Of a stretch of DNA of 64,000 nucleotides, positions 36,831-48,469 are shown one piece after another. The position numbers and the translations under genes were made by a program. The DNA is from Acidobacteriota bacterium (GTDB lineage: Bacteria; Acidobacteriota; Terriglobia; Terriglobales; Acidobacteriaceae). The notes beneath the pieces were generated by a model. The model had not been told where the DNA came from and made no database searches. It saw nothing but the letters and a program-made list of their open reading frames with translations. Position 1 is the stretch's first letter, and the number at the start of each line of letters is the position of its first letter. The stretch lies in the NCBI GenBank assembly GCA_021792135.1, contig JAJYVF010000002.1, forward strand, positions 1 through 64,000, given 5' to 3'.

Positions 36831-38238
36831 GATTCTGATCGTGGACGACGAGCCGGGGATGAGGAGAATCCTGGCTGCGAACCTCCAGCGCGATGGCCAT
36901 GTGCTGGCTGAGGCTTCGGGTGTCATCGAAGCCAGGGCGCTGCTCGCACGCGATGAGTACGATGCGGTACTGACCGACCAGAAGATGCCCGACGGCAGCG
37001 GTCTCGACATTCTGCACGCCGTTCAGGAGGACGATTCCACCACCTCCGTCGTCTTTCTCACCGCTGTCGGCACCCTCGAACTGGCGGTTGAGAGCATGCG
37101 CCAGGGCGCCTTCGACTTCCTCACCAAGCCCTTTGTTCCCGATGTCGTCCGGTCCGCGGTGAAACGCGCGTGCGAGCGTACGGCTCTGCTGCGCGAAAAC
37201 GCCGTGCTGCGTACCGCTGTCCAGAAATTCGAGGGCGCCGATGAGATTCTCGGCAACAACCTCGCCATGCAGCTGGTGCGCAACATGATTGCGCGTGTGG
37301 CTCCCACCAATTCGACCGTCCTGATCACCGGCGAGACGGGAACCGGCAAGGAACTGGTAGCCCGGGCCATCCACCGCAACAGCGCCCGCGCGCGTAACCC
37401 CTTCATTGCCATCAACTGTGCCTCGGTAACCGAGACCCTTCTGGAAAGCGAGCTCTTCGGCCATGAAAAGGGCGCGTTCACCGGCGCGGACAGGGCGAGG
37501 GCTGGCCTCTTTGAAGCAGCTCACGAAGGAACCCTCTTCCTCGACGAAGTCGCGGAAATGTCCCCCGCCGCTCAGGCCAAACTGTTGCGCGTCCTCGCCG
37601 ACGGAGAGATCCAGCGGGTGGGTTCCACCGTCACGCGGCGCGTCAACGTCAGGGTTCTGGCCGCCACCCACCGCAACCTGCAGGAACAGGTCCAGCAGGG
37701 GCGGTTCCGCGAGGATCTCTACTATCGCCTGGCCGTGCTGCCCATTCAGCTTCCGCCCCTGCGCGAGCGGAAAGAGGACCTCAGCGAACTCTGCCGGATG
37801 CTAACCGCCAGGGTCGCTGCGGAAATCAAGGTTCGGCCCAGGCCTCTCAGCGCCGCCGCCGAAGCAAAGCTGGCGGAATATTCCTTCCCCGGCAACGTCC
37901 GGGAGCTCCGCAATCTTCTCGAGCGAGCGCTGATCCTGGGTCAGAGCGCGGAGCTGCAGCCCGAGGACTTCCCGCTCCAGCCTCCCCCCTCACAGCCCCT
38001 GAACAGCGAAATGACCATCGAACAGCTCGCAGCGCATCTGCCCCCGCATCTGGATCTCCGTGAGACCCTCAGCCGCCTCGAACGATTACTCATCCTGCGC
38101 GCCCTCGAAGGCGCTGATGGCGTTCAGGCCGAGGCAGCCCGGCAGCTGGGACTTTCACGCAGCGATCTCGGCTATAAGGTCGGCAAATACTCCATCGCTG
38201 GAATCCTGCAGCCTGGCGGACAAAGAACCATGGTATAA
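36823..38238 (+). CDS. NtrC-type sigma-54-dependent response regulator
   Basis: 471 residues; ATG 36823 with AGGAGG upstream. Receiver domain 1-120 (ILIVDDEPGM, Asp52 in VLTDQKMPDGSG, Lys in FLTKPF). AAA+ domain ~140-375 with Walker A GETGTGKE (~170), the sigma-54-contact loop GAFTGA (217-222) intact, Walker B GTLFLDEV and the arginine-finger region REDLYYRL. A C-terminal Fis-type HTH (AARQLGLSRSDLGYKVGKY). With all motifs intact it should activate sigma-54 promoters after phosphorylation. Two such promoters flank the intergenic region upstream of its own operon, implying positive autoregulation and control of the leftward operon. Confidence 0.95.
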   Translation: MGRILIVDDEPGMRRILAANLQRDGHVLAEASGVIEARALLARDEYDAVLTDQKMPDGSGLDILHAVQEDDSTTSVVFLTAVGTLELAVESMRQGAFDFLTKPFVPDVVRSAVKRACERTALLRENAVLRTAVQKFEGADEILGNNLAMQLVRNMIARVAPTNSTVLITGETGTGKELVARAIHRNSARARNPFIAINCASVTETLLESELFGHEKGAFTGADRARAGLFEAAHEGTLFLDEVAEMSPAAQAKLLRVLADGEIQRVGSTVTRRVNVRVLAATHRNLQEQVQQGRFREDLYYRLAVLPIQLPPLRERKEDLSELCRMLTARVAAEIKVRPRPLSAAAEAKLAEYSFPGNVRELRNLLERALILGQSAELQPEDFPLQPPPSQPLNSEMTIEQLAAHLPPHLDLRETLSRLERLLILRALEGADGVQAEAARQLGLSRSDLGYKVGKYSIAGILQPGGQRTMV

Positions 38239-38338
38239 GAGGCTGTGCCGGGCGGCGTTTCCGGTCCGGCCGTCCGGCAACATGGCAATGGACTTCCCTC
38301 GCGGCGGGTTACCAAACTGCATCCTTGAAGGACACTCG

Positions 38339-39103
38339 TCAGGAGACCATCGGCAGGGATTCCCAGCGATCCTGGTCGTGGCGCACGAAGGCTTCGGCAT
38401 ATGTCACGCCCAGCTCGGAGCCGCGGAACCTGTTCATCAATTGATGCACGCTGTAAAACTCTTCCGGGTTCTGACTGGCGTGGGCGTAACAGGCTTCGCG
38501 TTTGCGTGCCTCCGTTGCGGTGATGTCCACCAGTCTGGTGGGCCGGAAGGTTTGAGTCTGGATGCCCGACATGACTTCGGTGTAGTAAAGCTCAAATCCC
38601 CGGTTCATCTTCAGCCACGCGTCATAGACCAGCAGCGATGTGGCTCGATGGTCGCGATGGGAATCGACAGGCCACGGCGCAAAGACCAGGTCCGGCTTCT
38701 CGGCGGCAAGCAACTCGCCAACCTGCTGGTAAGTCGCGTTGGTCACTTCACTGGCCCCGTCAATCTGCCCGGCGAATAAAGCCCGTGCCCTGAGGATGGC
38801 ACACGCCCTTTCCGCCTCAGCCGTACGAATGCGCGCCGCTTCCGCATGGGATTTGCCAGGGATTCCGGCTTCGCCCCGGGTGAGATAAAGCGCCACCACT
38901 TCGTGACCAAGATCAGCATAGCGAGCCATGGTCCCTCCGGCAGAAGACTCCGGATCGTCCGGATGGGCTCCGGCAACAATGACCTTCAGCCTGCGGGAAG
39001 CAGCCATCCGGGGGACCTCCTCGGCGAGCAGCGGGAGTCCCATTGCGGCAATGGCGGCGCGGCCGGACGACGTTATCAACGCTCTCCGGGAAATGGGTTT
39101 CAT
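38339..39103 (-). CDS. Tat-exported PIG-L family deacetylase
   Basis: 254 residues from ATG 39103. The N-terminus PISRRALITSSGRAAIAAMGL fits a twin-arginine signal (SRRAL). The LmbE/PIG-L motif AGAHPDDPESSAGGTMARY (zinc ligands His-Asp-Asp) and the second HRDHRATSLLVYDAW with the third His ligand are intact; TRGEAGIPGKSHAEAARIR between them is the common substrate-loop sequence. These enzymes remove N-acetyl groups from sugar substrates. It stands alone, so the substrate is unknown. An upstream GTG start would add 11 residues without support. Confidence 0.88.
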   Translation of the reverse strand: MKPISRRALITSSGRAAIAAMGLPLLAEEVPRMAASRRLKVIVAGAHPDDPESSAGGTMARYADLGHEVVALYLTRGEAGIPGKSHAEAARIRTAEAERACAILRARALFAGQIDGASEVTNATYQQVGELLAAEKPDLVFAPWPVDSHRDHRATSLLVYDAWLKMNRGFELYYTEVMSGIQTQTFRPTRLVDITATEARKREACYAHASQNPEEFYSVHQLMNRFRGSELGVTYAEAFVRHDQDRWESLPMVS

Positions 39104-39578
39104 GCTCGTAGTCTCCGCTCCCTCCCAACGGATCACCGGCAGACCGCAGATTACTACAGCCCTGCGGCGCGCATTGGGCGCGTGGTCGGCCAGCCGGAAC
39201 CGCCGCTGCGCCCCTGCCGCCCCCTCCGATTACCTGCGTACTGCACTGCCCGCGATTCTTCTTGCTTCCCCCCGCCGCATCCGCCTACGCTGAAAGGCAT
39301 GAAAGCTCTGTCCTGGCGACAGAGCTTTTCCCTTTTGGCGGGAACCACGGGAGCGCGCAGCACCGAACCCTGTGCACCCCGGCTCAGGTCGGCTCGTCGC
39401 CGCTCCCTGAGAACTGGGATCCGTTCGGAGCAGGATGGTGTAGTAGTAACGAAACAAGCACGGGGGCCGAAATAGCCGACCCTTTGGAATCATCAGCTTC
39501 CCGGGGGGGACGATGCCCCAAAAAAGTCAGTATTTTGGCCCCACCCCCCTCCAGGACGTAACTCCGGCGATAACCCCG
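39104..39578. other. Gap between the deacetylase and the oxidoreductase operon
   Basis: 475 bases, no supported gene. It holds the terminator-like hairpin at 39302-39328 and, at 39500-39560, a C-rich stretch with CCCCAAAAAAGTCAG and GGCCCCACCCCCC that looks like an interspersed repeat rather than a regulatory region, though no second copy is in the window. Confidence 0.4.
39302..39328 (+). terminator. Terminator-like hairpin
   Basis: AAAGCTCTGTC (39302-39312) and GACAGAGCTTT (39318-39328) form a perfect 11-pair stem with a five-base loop, followed by TCCCTTTT on the plus strand. No plus-strand gene ends nearby, so its transcript is unclear. Confidence 0.5.
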
Positions 39579-40475
39579 CTACATTAGCTCCTCGATGAAG
39601 GTCCGGGCCACAGCCGGGTCGATGTGTTCGGGGCGGCCGACCATCGGTCCGTCTTTGAGTACCGGCTCGGCCTGATCGAGCGAGGGCAGGTCGGTCCGCT
39701 CGTAGAACTTGCCGATGGGGATCTCGTCTCCCCAGATCGTGGACTTTTCCATGGCCGCGACCCAGTCGGTCGCGTCGTAGCTTGCATCGTCTTCGAGCCT
39801 CTTCACCCGCGGCCGGAACCACTGGAAGGTGTTGTCGTGGTTATAGGTCACGCAGGGACTGAAGACGTCCAGAAAGGAGAAGCCCTTGTGCTGCAGGCCC
39901 TGCTTGATCAGGTCGGTCAGATGCTTCTGGTCGCCGGAGAAGCCGCGGGCGACAAAGGTGGCTCCGGCGGCCAGGGCCATGGTGATCGGATTGATCGGTC
40001 CTTCGACGTTGCCGTGCGGCGAGCTTTTGGTCTTCATGCCGAGACGGCTGGTGGGCGAGGTCTGCCCGGTGGTCAGGCCGTAGATCTGGTTGTCCATGAT
40101 GATGTAGGTCAAATCCACGTTGCGGCGCATGGTGTGGGTGAGGTGGTTGCCGCCGATGCCGAGGCCGTCGCCGTCGCCCCCGGTCACCAGCACGGTGAGC
40201 TCCGGGTTGGCCATCTTTACGCCCGAGGCGATGGGCAGCGCCCGGCCATGCAGCGTGTGCATCCCATAGGTCTCGATGAAGCCGGGGAAGTTGGACGAGC
40301 ATCCGATGCCGCTGATGGTCACCACCTGGTGGTTGGGAATCTGGAGGTCGACGAGGGCCTTCTGCACCGCGGCCAGCACGCCATAGTCGCCGCAGCCGGG
40401 GCACCAGTCGGGATCGACGCGGCCCTTGAAATCGGCCACGGTGAGCGGCTTCGGGGTTTCAACAGTTGTCGCCAT
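39579..40475 (-). CDS. 2-oxoacid:acceptor oxidoreductase, beta (TPP-binding) subunit
   Basis: 298 residues from ATG 40475; AGGAGACGAGCA precedes it directly after the alpha stop. Thiamine-diphosphate motif GGDGDGLGIGGNHLTHT (GDG..N) at ~115 and an N-terminal Cys-rich start, DPDWCPGCGDYGVL, with another Cys in ISGIGCSSNFPGF; these hold the 4Fe-4S cluster in KorB/VorB-type subunits. MDNQIYGLTTGQTSPTS is the standard following segment. With the alpha subunit it oxidatively decarboxylates a 2-oxoacid (2-oxoglutarate or pyruvate, undecided) with ferredoxin. Ends the two-gene operon. Confidence 0.93.
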   Translation of the reverse strand: MATTVETPKPLTVADFKGRVDPDWCPGCGDYGVLAAVQKALVDLQIPNHQVVTISGIGCSSNFPGFIETYGMHTLHGRALPIASGVKMANPELTVLVTGGDGDGLGIGGNHLTHTMRRNVDLTYIIMDNQIYGLTTGQTSPTSRLGMKTKSSPHGNVEGPINPITMALAAGATFVARGFSGDQKHLTDLIKQGLQHKGFSFLDVFSPCVTYNHDNTFQWFRPRVKRLEDDASYDATDWVAAMEKSTIWGDEIPIGKFYERTDLPSLDQAEPVLKDGPMVGRPEHIDPAVARTFIEELM

Positions 40476-40485
40476 TGCTCGTCTC

Positions 40486-42264
40486 CTAAACCATGATCTC
40501 GTGCGCCGGGACCGACAGCGTCGTTTCCCCGGCCAGTTGTTCGCGGACCGCTTCCACGATGTGGTGCGGCATGAAGGGCTCGCCGTCGTACTTGCGGATG
40601 TGGCCGTCCGCCACAAAGCTGGTCTCGCTGCGCAGGTAGCGCGCGAACTGCCCGGTGTAGTTGTTCTCGACGATAATGGTGCGCTTTGCGCCGCGCAGCT
40701 CATCGAGGATGGCTTCGCCGTGCAGCGGAACGAGCCAGCGGATCTGGAGCTGGTTGGCCGTGATGCCCTGCTCGGCAAGCTGGGCGCGGGCCTCCTCAAT
40801 CACCCCCTGCGTCGATCCCCAGCCGATGAGCGTGACATCGGCATCGCGCGGCCCCTGGAGGCGCGGCGGCGGCACGGCGTGCTCGATGCCCCGGACCTTG
40901 CGCATGCGCTTCTCCATCATGGCCCGGCGCTTGCCGGCGTTGGTGTACATGTCGCTGATGAGGACGCCGTCCTCGTCGTGTTCGTCGCTGGCCACCACGT
41001 GCGTATAGCCGGGAACGCCGGGGATGGCGCGGGGCGAGACGCCGCTGTCGGTGATGAGGTAGCGCTTGTAGCTGCCGTCACCGTGGCCGTTGGGCGCGGT
41101 GATCATTTCGCCGCGATCAACGTGCGGGGCGAAGTCCAGCACCTTCGGATCGACGCTGAGGCGGCCTTCGGAGAGCAGCAGGTCGCAGAGCACGATGCCG
41201 GGGACCTGGAACTTGTCGGCGACGTTGAAGATCTCCGGGATGAGGGTGAAGCAGTCGGCGATGTCGACGGGGGCGGCGATGACGCGGGGGTAGTCGCCGA
41301 AGGCCGCGCCCAGCATCTGCCAGAGGTCGCCCTGCTCAGTCTTGGTGGGGACGCCGGTCGACGGACCCGCGCGCTGGCAGTCGATGACGACGACGGGGAT
41401 CTCAGCCATAGCGGAGAGGCCGAGCGCTTCGGTCATGAGGGCGAATCCGCCGCCGGAGGTGGCGCACATGGCGCGGACGCCGGCCTGAGCCGCGCCGATG
41501 GCCATGTTGATCACCCCGATCTCGTCTTCGACTTGGCGCACCATGATGCCGGCCTTGCGGCCGTTGGCGGCCATCCAGTGCAGGACGCCCGTGGAAGGGC
41601 TCATGGGATAGGCGCAGTAGAACTTAACGCCGGCTGCGGCTCCGCCCATGGCCAGCGCGGTGTTGCCGCTGAGAACGGCGTAGCGGCTATCGGTCATGGG
41701 CAGCAGCGTGGCAAAGGGCTGGAAGTGCTGCGTGGCGTAGTCGTAGCCCGCGCGGGCCACGGCGATGTTCTCGTCGGCGACGGCGGGGGCCTTTCTGCCG
41801 AACTGCTCGCGGATGACGGCTTCGAGGGACTGGAAGCCGATGCCCGTCATGCTGAGTGCTGCACCCATGGCCAGGGTGTTCTGGGCGACCTTGTTGCGGG
41901 TGATGTCGGCCAGGGTGGAGACGGGCAGCGGGCAGAGCTGGACGCCCTCGGCGTGCTCGCCGGGCTTGATGGTGTCGGCGTTGTAAATGCAGGCGCCGCC
42001 GGGGCCGAGGAGGCGGAGATGGCGGTCCACCGTGTCCTGATTGAGGGGGATCAGCAGGTCGAGGGAGTCGCCCATGTTGGTCACCGGGTCGGGCCCGGTG
42101 CGAATGGTCAGGAAGGTGTGCCCGCCGCGGATGATGGACTGGTAGGCGTTGTAGGCGTTGAGGTGAAGACCGCGACGGCTGAAGATTTTCGCGAGGATGT
42201 CGCCGGGGGTGGCAACACCCTGCCCGGCGGCACCTCCGATACCGATGGAGAACGTATGACTCAT
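40486..42264 (-). CDS. 2-oxoacid:acceptor oxidoreductase, alpha subunit (gamma-alpha fusion)
   Basis: 592 residues from ATG 42264 (CGGAGTGGAC upstream; an upstream start has no match). The N-terminal ~200 residues are the gamma domain (IGIGGAAGQGVATPGDILAK to QNTLAMGAALSMTGIG), followed by the alpha domain: YAVLSGNTALAMGGAAAGVKF, YPMSPSTGVLHWMA, QVEDEIGVINMAIGAAQAGVRAMCATSGGGFALMTEALG. The fused order is typical of KorA-type enzymes. It pairs with the TPP-binding subunit 10 bases downstream. The substrate, 2-oxoglutarate or another 2-oxoacid, cannot be fixed from motifs. CoA-dependent with ferredoxin as acceptor. Confidence 0.93.
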   Translation of the reverse strand: MSHTFSIGIGGAAGQGVATPGDILAKIFSRRGLHLNAYNAYQSIIRGGHTFLTIRTGPDPVTNMGDSLDLLIPLNQDTVDRHLRLLGPGGACIYNADTIKPGEHAEGVQLCPLPVSTLADITRNKVAQNTLAMGAALSMTGIGFQSLEAVIREQFGRKAPAVADENIAVARAGYDYATQHFQPFATLLPMTDSRYAVLSGNTALAMGGAAAGVKFYCAYPMSPSTGVLHWMAANGRKAGIMVRQVEDEIGVINMAIGAAQAGVRAMCATSGGGFALMTEALGLSAMAEIPVVVIDCQRAGPSTGVPTKTEQGDLWQMLGAAFGDYPRVIAAPVDIADCFTLIPEIFNVADKFQVPGIVLCDLLLSEGRLSVDPKVLDFAPHVDRGEMITAPNGHGDGSYKRYLITDSGVSPRAIPGVPGYTHVVASDEHDEDGVLISDMYTNAGKRRAMMEKRMRKVRGIEHAVPPPRLQGPRDADVTLIGWGSTQGVIEEARAQLAEQGITANQLQIRWLVPLHGEAILDELRGAKRTIIVENNYTGQFARYLRSETSFVADGHIRKYDGEPFMPHHIVEAVREQLAGETTLSVPAHEIMV

Positions 42265-42560
42265 GTCCACTCCGCTGAATAGTAAGGACCCAGGCGTGGG
42301 ATGCTCCACCCCACGACACCCACCTGGCGGGTGTCGGGGAACCTGGCTCGTTCACCCCGTCACGCAGACGTGCCGGGAACTCCGACTTCCGAAACGCGAA
42401 CCAGCATACACCTCCGTGCAGACGTTTCGACAGGGGGGTGGGGCTACGGCGTCTACGGAGAAGCGGTCTTGTGTGGAGAACCTTTCGGTGTCGTCGCCTC
42501 CTGTTGGTCGCGACGGCGTTGAGAGGAACCGCTTTGCGATACACCATCTCCAAAAACGCT
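42265..42560. other. Intergenic region made of repeat-like sequence, before the oxidoreductase operon
   Basis: Nearly 300 bases between tlyA and the alpha-subunit gene, holding a hairpin-rich stretch (CACCCACCTGGCGGGTGTCGG around 42318-42338) and, at its left end next to tlyA, a copy of repeat family B (42501-42560). The promoter of the leftward operon should be near 42270-42320. No gene is supported. Confidence 0.5.
42501..42560 (+). repeat. Interspersed repeat B, copy 1
   Basis: Begins CTGTTGGTCGCG and continues CGGCGTTGAGAGGAAC, ending AAAAACGC against the tlyA stop. The first 28 bases match copy 2 (52998) at 25 positions, and the ends align. Between the conserved ends the sequence is variable. 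Confidence 0.65.
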
Positions 42561-43439
42561 TTACCGCCAGAGAGCATGCAGCAGAAACTCGCGATTGCCT
42601 TCGGCGCCCGTGATGGGGGAGTCGATGACCTCGATGGAGGTGCCGCCGAGTTGTTCCACGCAGACGCGGATGCGGTCCTGGGCTCGCTGGTGAGCTTCGG
42701 GATCGCGTACGATGCCGCCTTTGCCGACGTGTTCGCGGCCGGCCTCGAACTGAGGTTTGATGAGGATGACGGCCTGAAGGCGAGGAGCACTTCCCTCAGG
42801 GGCTGAAGTCCCTTCGCCCTGGGGTGAAGTTTCGGCATGGCTAAAGCCGTGCCCCTTCGAGACAGCACTCTGCCCGATGGGTGCTTCAATCCCGGCGGCT
42901 GGTCCGGGAAGCGCCTCTGGAGGGGAGCAGCGGCGGACGGCTGCAAGCACCGGGGGCAGGACCAGGGTGGCGGAGATGAACGACACATCGACAGCGACGA
43001 AGGAGATGCCGGGGGGCAGATCGCCGGGATTGAGCAGGCGGGCGTTGGTGCGCTCCATGAGCGCGACGCGGGGATCGTCGCGCAGACTCTGGGCAATCTG
43101 GCCGTAGCCGGTGTCGATGGCCAGGACGCGGGCGGCGCCGTGCTGCAGCATGCAGTCGGTGAAACCGCCGGTGGAGGCTCCGACGTCGAGGCAAGAGCGG
43201 CCGCGAAGGTCGATGTTCCAGCAGGCCAGGGCCGCTTCCAGCTTGAGGCCGCCCCGGCTGACGTAGCGCAGTTCGCCGCCGAGGAGGCGGATGGGGGCGG
43301 TATCGGGGACAGAATGACCGGGCTTGTCGGCCTTCTGTTCGTCGACGAGCACCCGCCCGGCGAGGATCAGCGCCTGGGCTCGTTCCCGCGTGGCGGCCAG
43401 GCCTCGTTCCACCAGCAATTTGTCGAGACGGATTTTCAT
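42561..43439 (-). CDS. TlyA-family RNA (2'-O) methyltransferase with an in-frame insertion
   Basis: 292 residues from ATG 43439, versus about 245-270 for the family. N-terminal S4 RNA-binding domain (MKIRLDKLLVERGLAATRERAQALILAGRVLVD), then a Rossmann domain with SCLDVGASTGGFTDCMLQ (SAM), DTGYGQIAQSL and VDVSFISATLVLP. The conserved IKPQFEAGREHVGKGGIVRD follows only after about 50 extra residues (~171-220: Gly/Ser/Pro/Glu-rich). That insert contains repeat A (42793-42811) and reads through without a stop. TlyA methylates ribosomal RNA cytidines (2'-O) and is sometimes called a hemolysin. The insertion sits in a loop, so activity may be retained. Confidence 0.9.
   Translation of the reverse strand: MKIRLDKLLVERGLAATRERAQALILAGRVLVDEQKADKPGHSVPDTAPIRLLGGELRYVSRGGLKLEAALACWNIDLRGRSCLDVGASTGGFTDCMLQHGAARVLAIDTGYGQIAQSLRDDPRVALMERTNARLLNPGDLPPGISFVAVDVSFISATLVLPPVLAAVRRCSPPEALPGPAAGIEAPIGQSAVSKGHGFSHAETSPQGEGTSAPEGSAPRLQAVILIKPQFEAGREHVGKGGIVRDPEAHQRAQDRIRVCVEQLGGTSIEVIDSPITGAEGNREFLLHALWR
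42793..42811 (+). repeat. Interspersed repeat A, copy 1 (inside tlyA)
   Basis: CCCTCAGGGGCTGAAGTCC, followed by an imperfect palindrome GGCATGGCTAAAGCCGTGCC (about 42834-42853). One mismatch to copy 2 at 56188-56206. It encodes part of the extra segment of the tlyA product on the minus strand. Confidence 0.65.
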
Positions 43440-43588
43440 GGGCGAAGTGGACCGCATCCAAAATGATTTGATGATTTGCGCTTCGGCACCAGAAATTTCG
43501 GGCGGCAAAGCAACCTTCCCGGGATGCTGATGCCATGCCGCGCCCCTGGCGATTAAGCTGGATGTGAGACTGTCTCGATTATCCTCCG

Positions 43589-44143
43589 ATGGATACCCAC
43601 CTCACCGACGACGACGAGCAGCGGCGCCTGCACCCGCTGAACTGGATTGGATGGATCCTGGCCGCGCTGCTTCTGGCGGCCGCGGCGGGACTGGCGCACC
43701 ACGCAGCCCGGCTGCAGCGGCAGCTGAACGCGTCGGAGGGGAACGCTTCGCAGCTGCAGGCGCAGCTGAATCACGCCAGTCAAATTGTCGCAGTGCTGAC
43801 CTCGCCGGAGGCAACCCACATTCTGCTGACGGAGAACCGGCAGCCGCCGCATCCGGTGGGGCAGGTGAGCTGGCTGGCGGATAAGGGGGCGCTGGCGTTC
43901 GTCGCGGGTGGACTGCGTCCGATCTCTGCGGACAGGACCTATGAGCTGTGGCTGGTCCCGGAGCGCGAAAAGGCGCCGATTCCGGCGGGACTGTTTCGTC
44001 CCAATGCGGAGGGGGGCGCCACCGTGGTTCTGCCGCCGGTCCCGGCGAATACGCAGGCGAAGAGCTTCATGGTGACGGTCGAGCCGGCGCAGGGATCGGA
44101 GACGCCATCGCTGCCGATCGTCATGCAGGGGCAGGCGCCGTGA
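43589..44143 (+). CDS. Membrane protein with RskA-type anti-sigma C-terminal domain, lacking the sigma-binding domain
   Basis: 184 residues; ATG 43589. One membrane helix, WIGWILAALLLAAAAGLAHHAA (~19-40), and a coiled-coil stretch (LQRQLNASEGNASQLQAQLNHASQIVAVL). The extracytoplasmic part shows the RskA signature: GQVSWLADKGALAFVAGGL, SADRTYELWLVPEREKAPIPAGLFRP and VTVEPAQGSE. The N-terminal ~18 residues are too short for an anti-sigma (ZAS) domain and no sigma-factor gene adjoins. No ribosome site is visible ahead of the start, so an earlier start could exist, but stops intervene. It may sense a signal for another partner or be a relic. Confidence 0.8.
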   Translation: MDTHLTDDDEQRRLHPLNWIGWILAALLLAAAAGLAHHAARLQRQLNASEGNASQLQAQLNHASQIVAVLTSPEATHILLTENRQPPHPVGQVSWLADKGALAFVAGGLRPISADRTYELWLVPEREKAPIPAGLFRPNAEGGATVVLPPVPANTQAKSFMVTVEPAQGSETPSLPIVMQGQAP

Positions 44144-44227
44144 GTTGCTCTCCGCTCCCGCGAACCGCGATACACTGCCCCTTACGGCAGCCGCGCATGG
44201 CGCGCGCTTGGGAAACCTGACTTCGCT

Positions 44228-44965
44228 ATGACGACAAAACCGCCCGTCACACTTGCAGTGGATATCGGCGGCACAGGACTGAAGGTGCTGTGCCTGGATC
44301 ATAAGGGCAAATCGCTGACGGAGCGGCTGCGAACGCCGACTCCCAGTCCGGCCACGCCGGCGCGGCTGCTGGCGGCGCTGGACAAGCTGAAGGCGCAGAT
44401 GCCCGCGTTCGACCGGGTGAGCGTCGGGTACCCAGGCGTGATTAAGCGGGGCGTAGTGCTGACGGCGGTGAATCTGCACCCGAAGTGGATCGGCTACCCG
44501 CTGCGGGCCGAGCTGGAGAAGCGCTGGAAGAAGCCGGTGCGGGTAGCCAATGATGCCGCAGTGCAGGGATTTGGTGCGATTCAGGGGCATGGCGTGGAGA
44601 TGATCATCACGCTGGGAACGGGGATGGGCTCGGCGCTGTTCACGGATGGGAGGCTCTGCCCGGGGCTTGAGCTGGGGCATCATCCGTGGCTGGAAAAGAC
44701 CTACGAGGACTACCTGGGGCGGCGCGGCCTGAAAAAATACGGCGAGAAGAAGTGGAACAAGCTGCTGCAGAAGGCCATTGCCCAGACGGAAGCGACCTTC
44801 AGCTGGGATCACCTGTACCTGGGCGGCGGCAACACCAAGCTGGTGAAGATGGAAACCCGTCCGGAAGTCTCGATCGTGTCGAATCTGGACGGGCTGCTGG
44901 GTGGTGTGGCGCTGTGGAGGGATGAAGACAGCGCGCAGGTTCAGCGGTTAGCTGGTAGCCGGTAG
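44228..44965 (+). CDS. ROK-family kinase, polyphosphate-glucokinase type
   Basis: 245 residues; ATG 44228. The N-terminal phosphate motif is LAVDIGGTGLKVLCLD, then VSVGYPGVIKRGVV, and the catalytic Asp in RVANDAAVQGFGAI (~116). Adenosine/polyphosphate motif LGTGMGSALFTDGRLCPGLELGHHPW. The absence of the ROK zinc CxCGxxGC cluster and the TAVNLHPKWIGYPL loop are typical of the polyphosphate-glucose phosphotransferase branch, which uses polyphosphate, ATP or both. The gene starts 84 bases after the RskA-like gene on the same strand; no other polyphosphate gene is nearby. Confidence 0.85.
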   Translation: MTTKPPVTLAVDIGGTGLKVLCLDHKGKSLTERLRTPTPSPATPARLLAALDKLKAQMPAFDRVSVGYPGVIKRGVVLTAVNLHPKWIGYPLRAELEKRWKKPVRVANDAAVQGFGAIQGHGVEMIITLGTGMGSALFTDGRLCPGLELGHHPWLEKTYEDYLGRRGLKKYGEKKWNKLLQKAIAQTEATFSWDHLYLGGGNTKLVKMETRPEVSIVSNLDGLLGGVALWRDEDSAQVQRLAGSR

Positions 44966-45048
44966 CGGGTGGCCTGTGGTTGCCGGTCATGAGGAGATCA
45001 GCGCACCACCGCCTGCATCCCTCTTCTGCCGACGGCAGGCAAAAGCGG

Positions 45049-45070
45049 GGCACCCGCACCCCGGGGTGCC
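45049..45070. repeat. Hairpin downstream of the ROK kinase
   Basis: GGCACCC (45049-45055) and GGGTGCC (45064-45070) form a seven-pair stem between the ends of two convergent genes (ROK kinase and carB). A T tract is missing, so it is a poor terminator. Confidence 0.4.
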
Positions 45071-45092
45071 ATGGCGCCATGAAGAGTGCTGC

Positions 45093-48383
<3,291 letters not shown>

Positions 48384-48469
48384 GTTCCGTCTGCTGCTCT
48401 CAGTGTCTCAGGTTCATAAAAATGGCGGGAGATGAACCCCGCCCCTTGCAAAGCCTCTTCAGAAGGACT

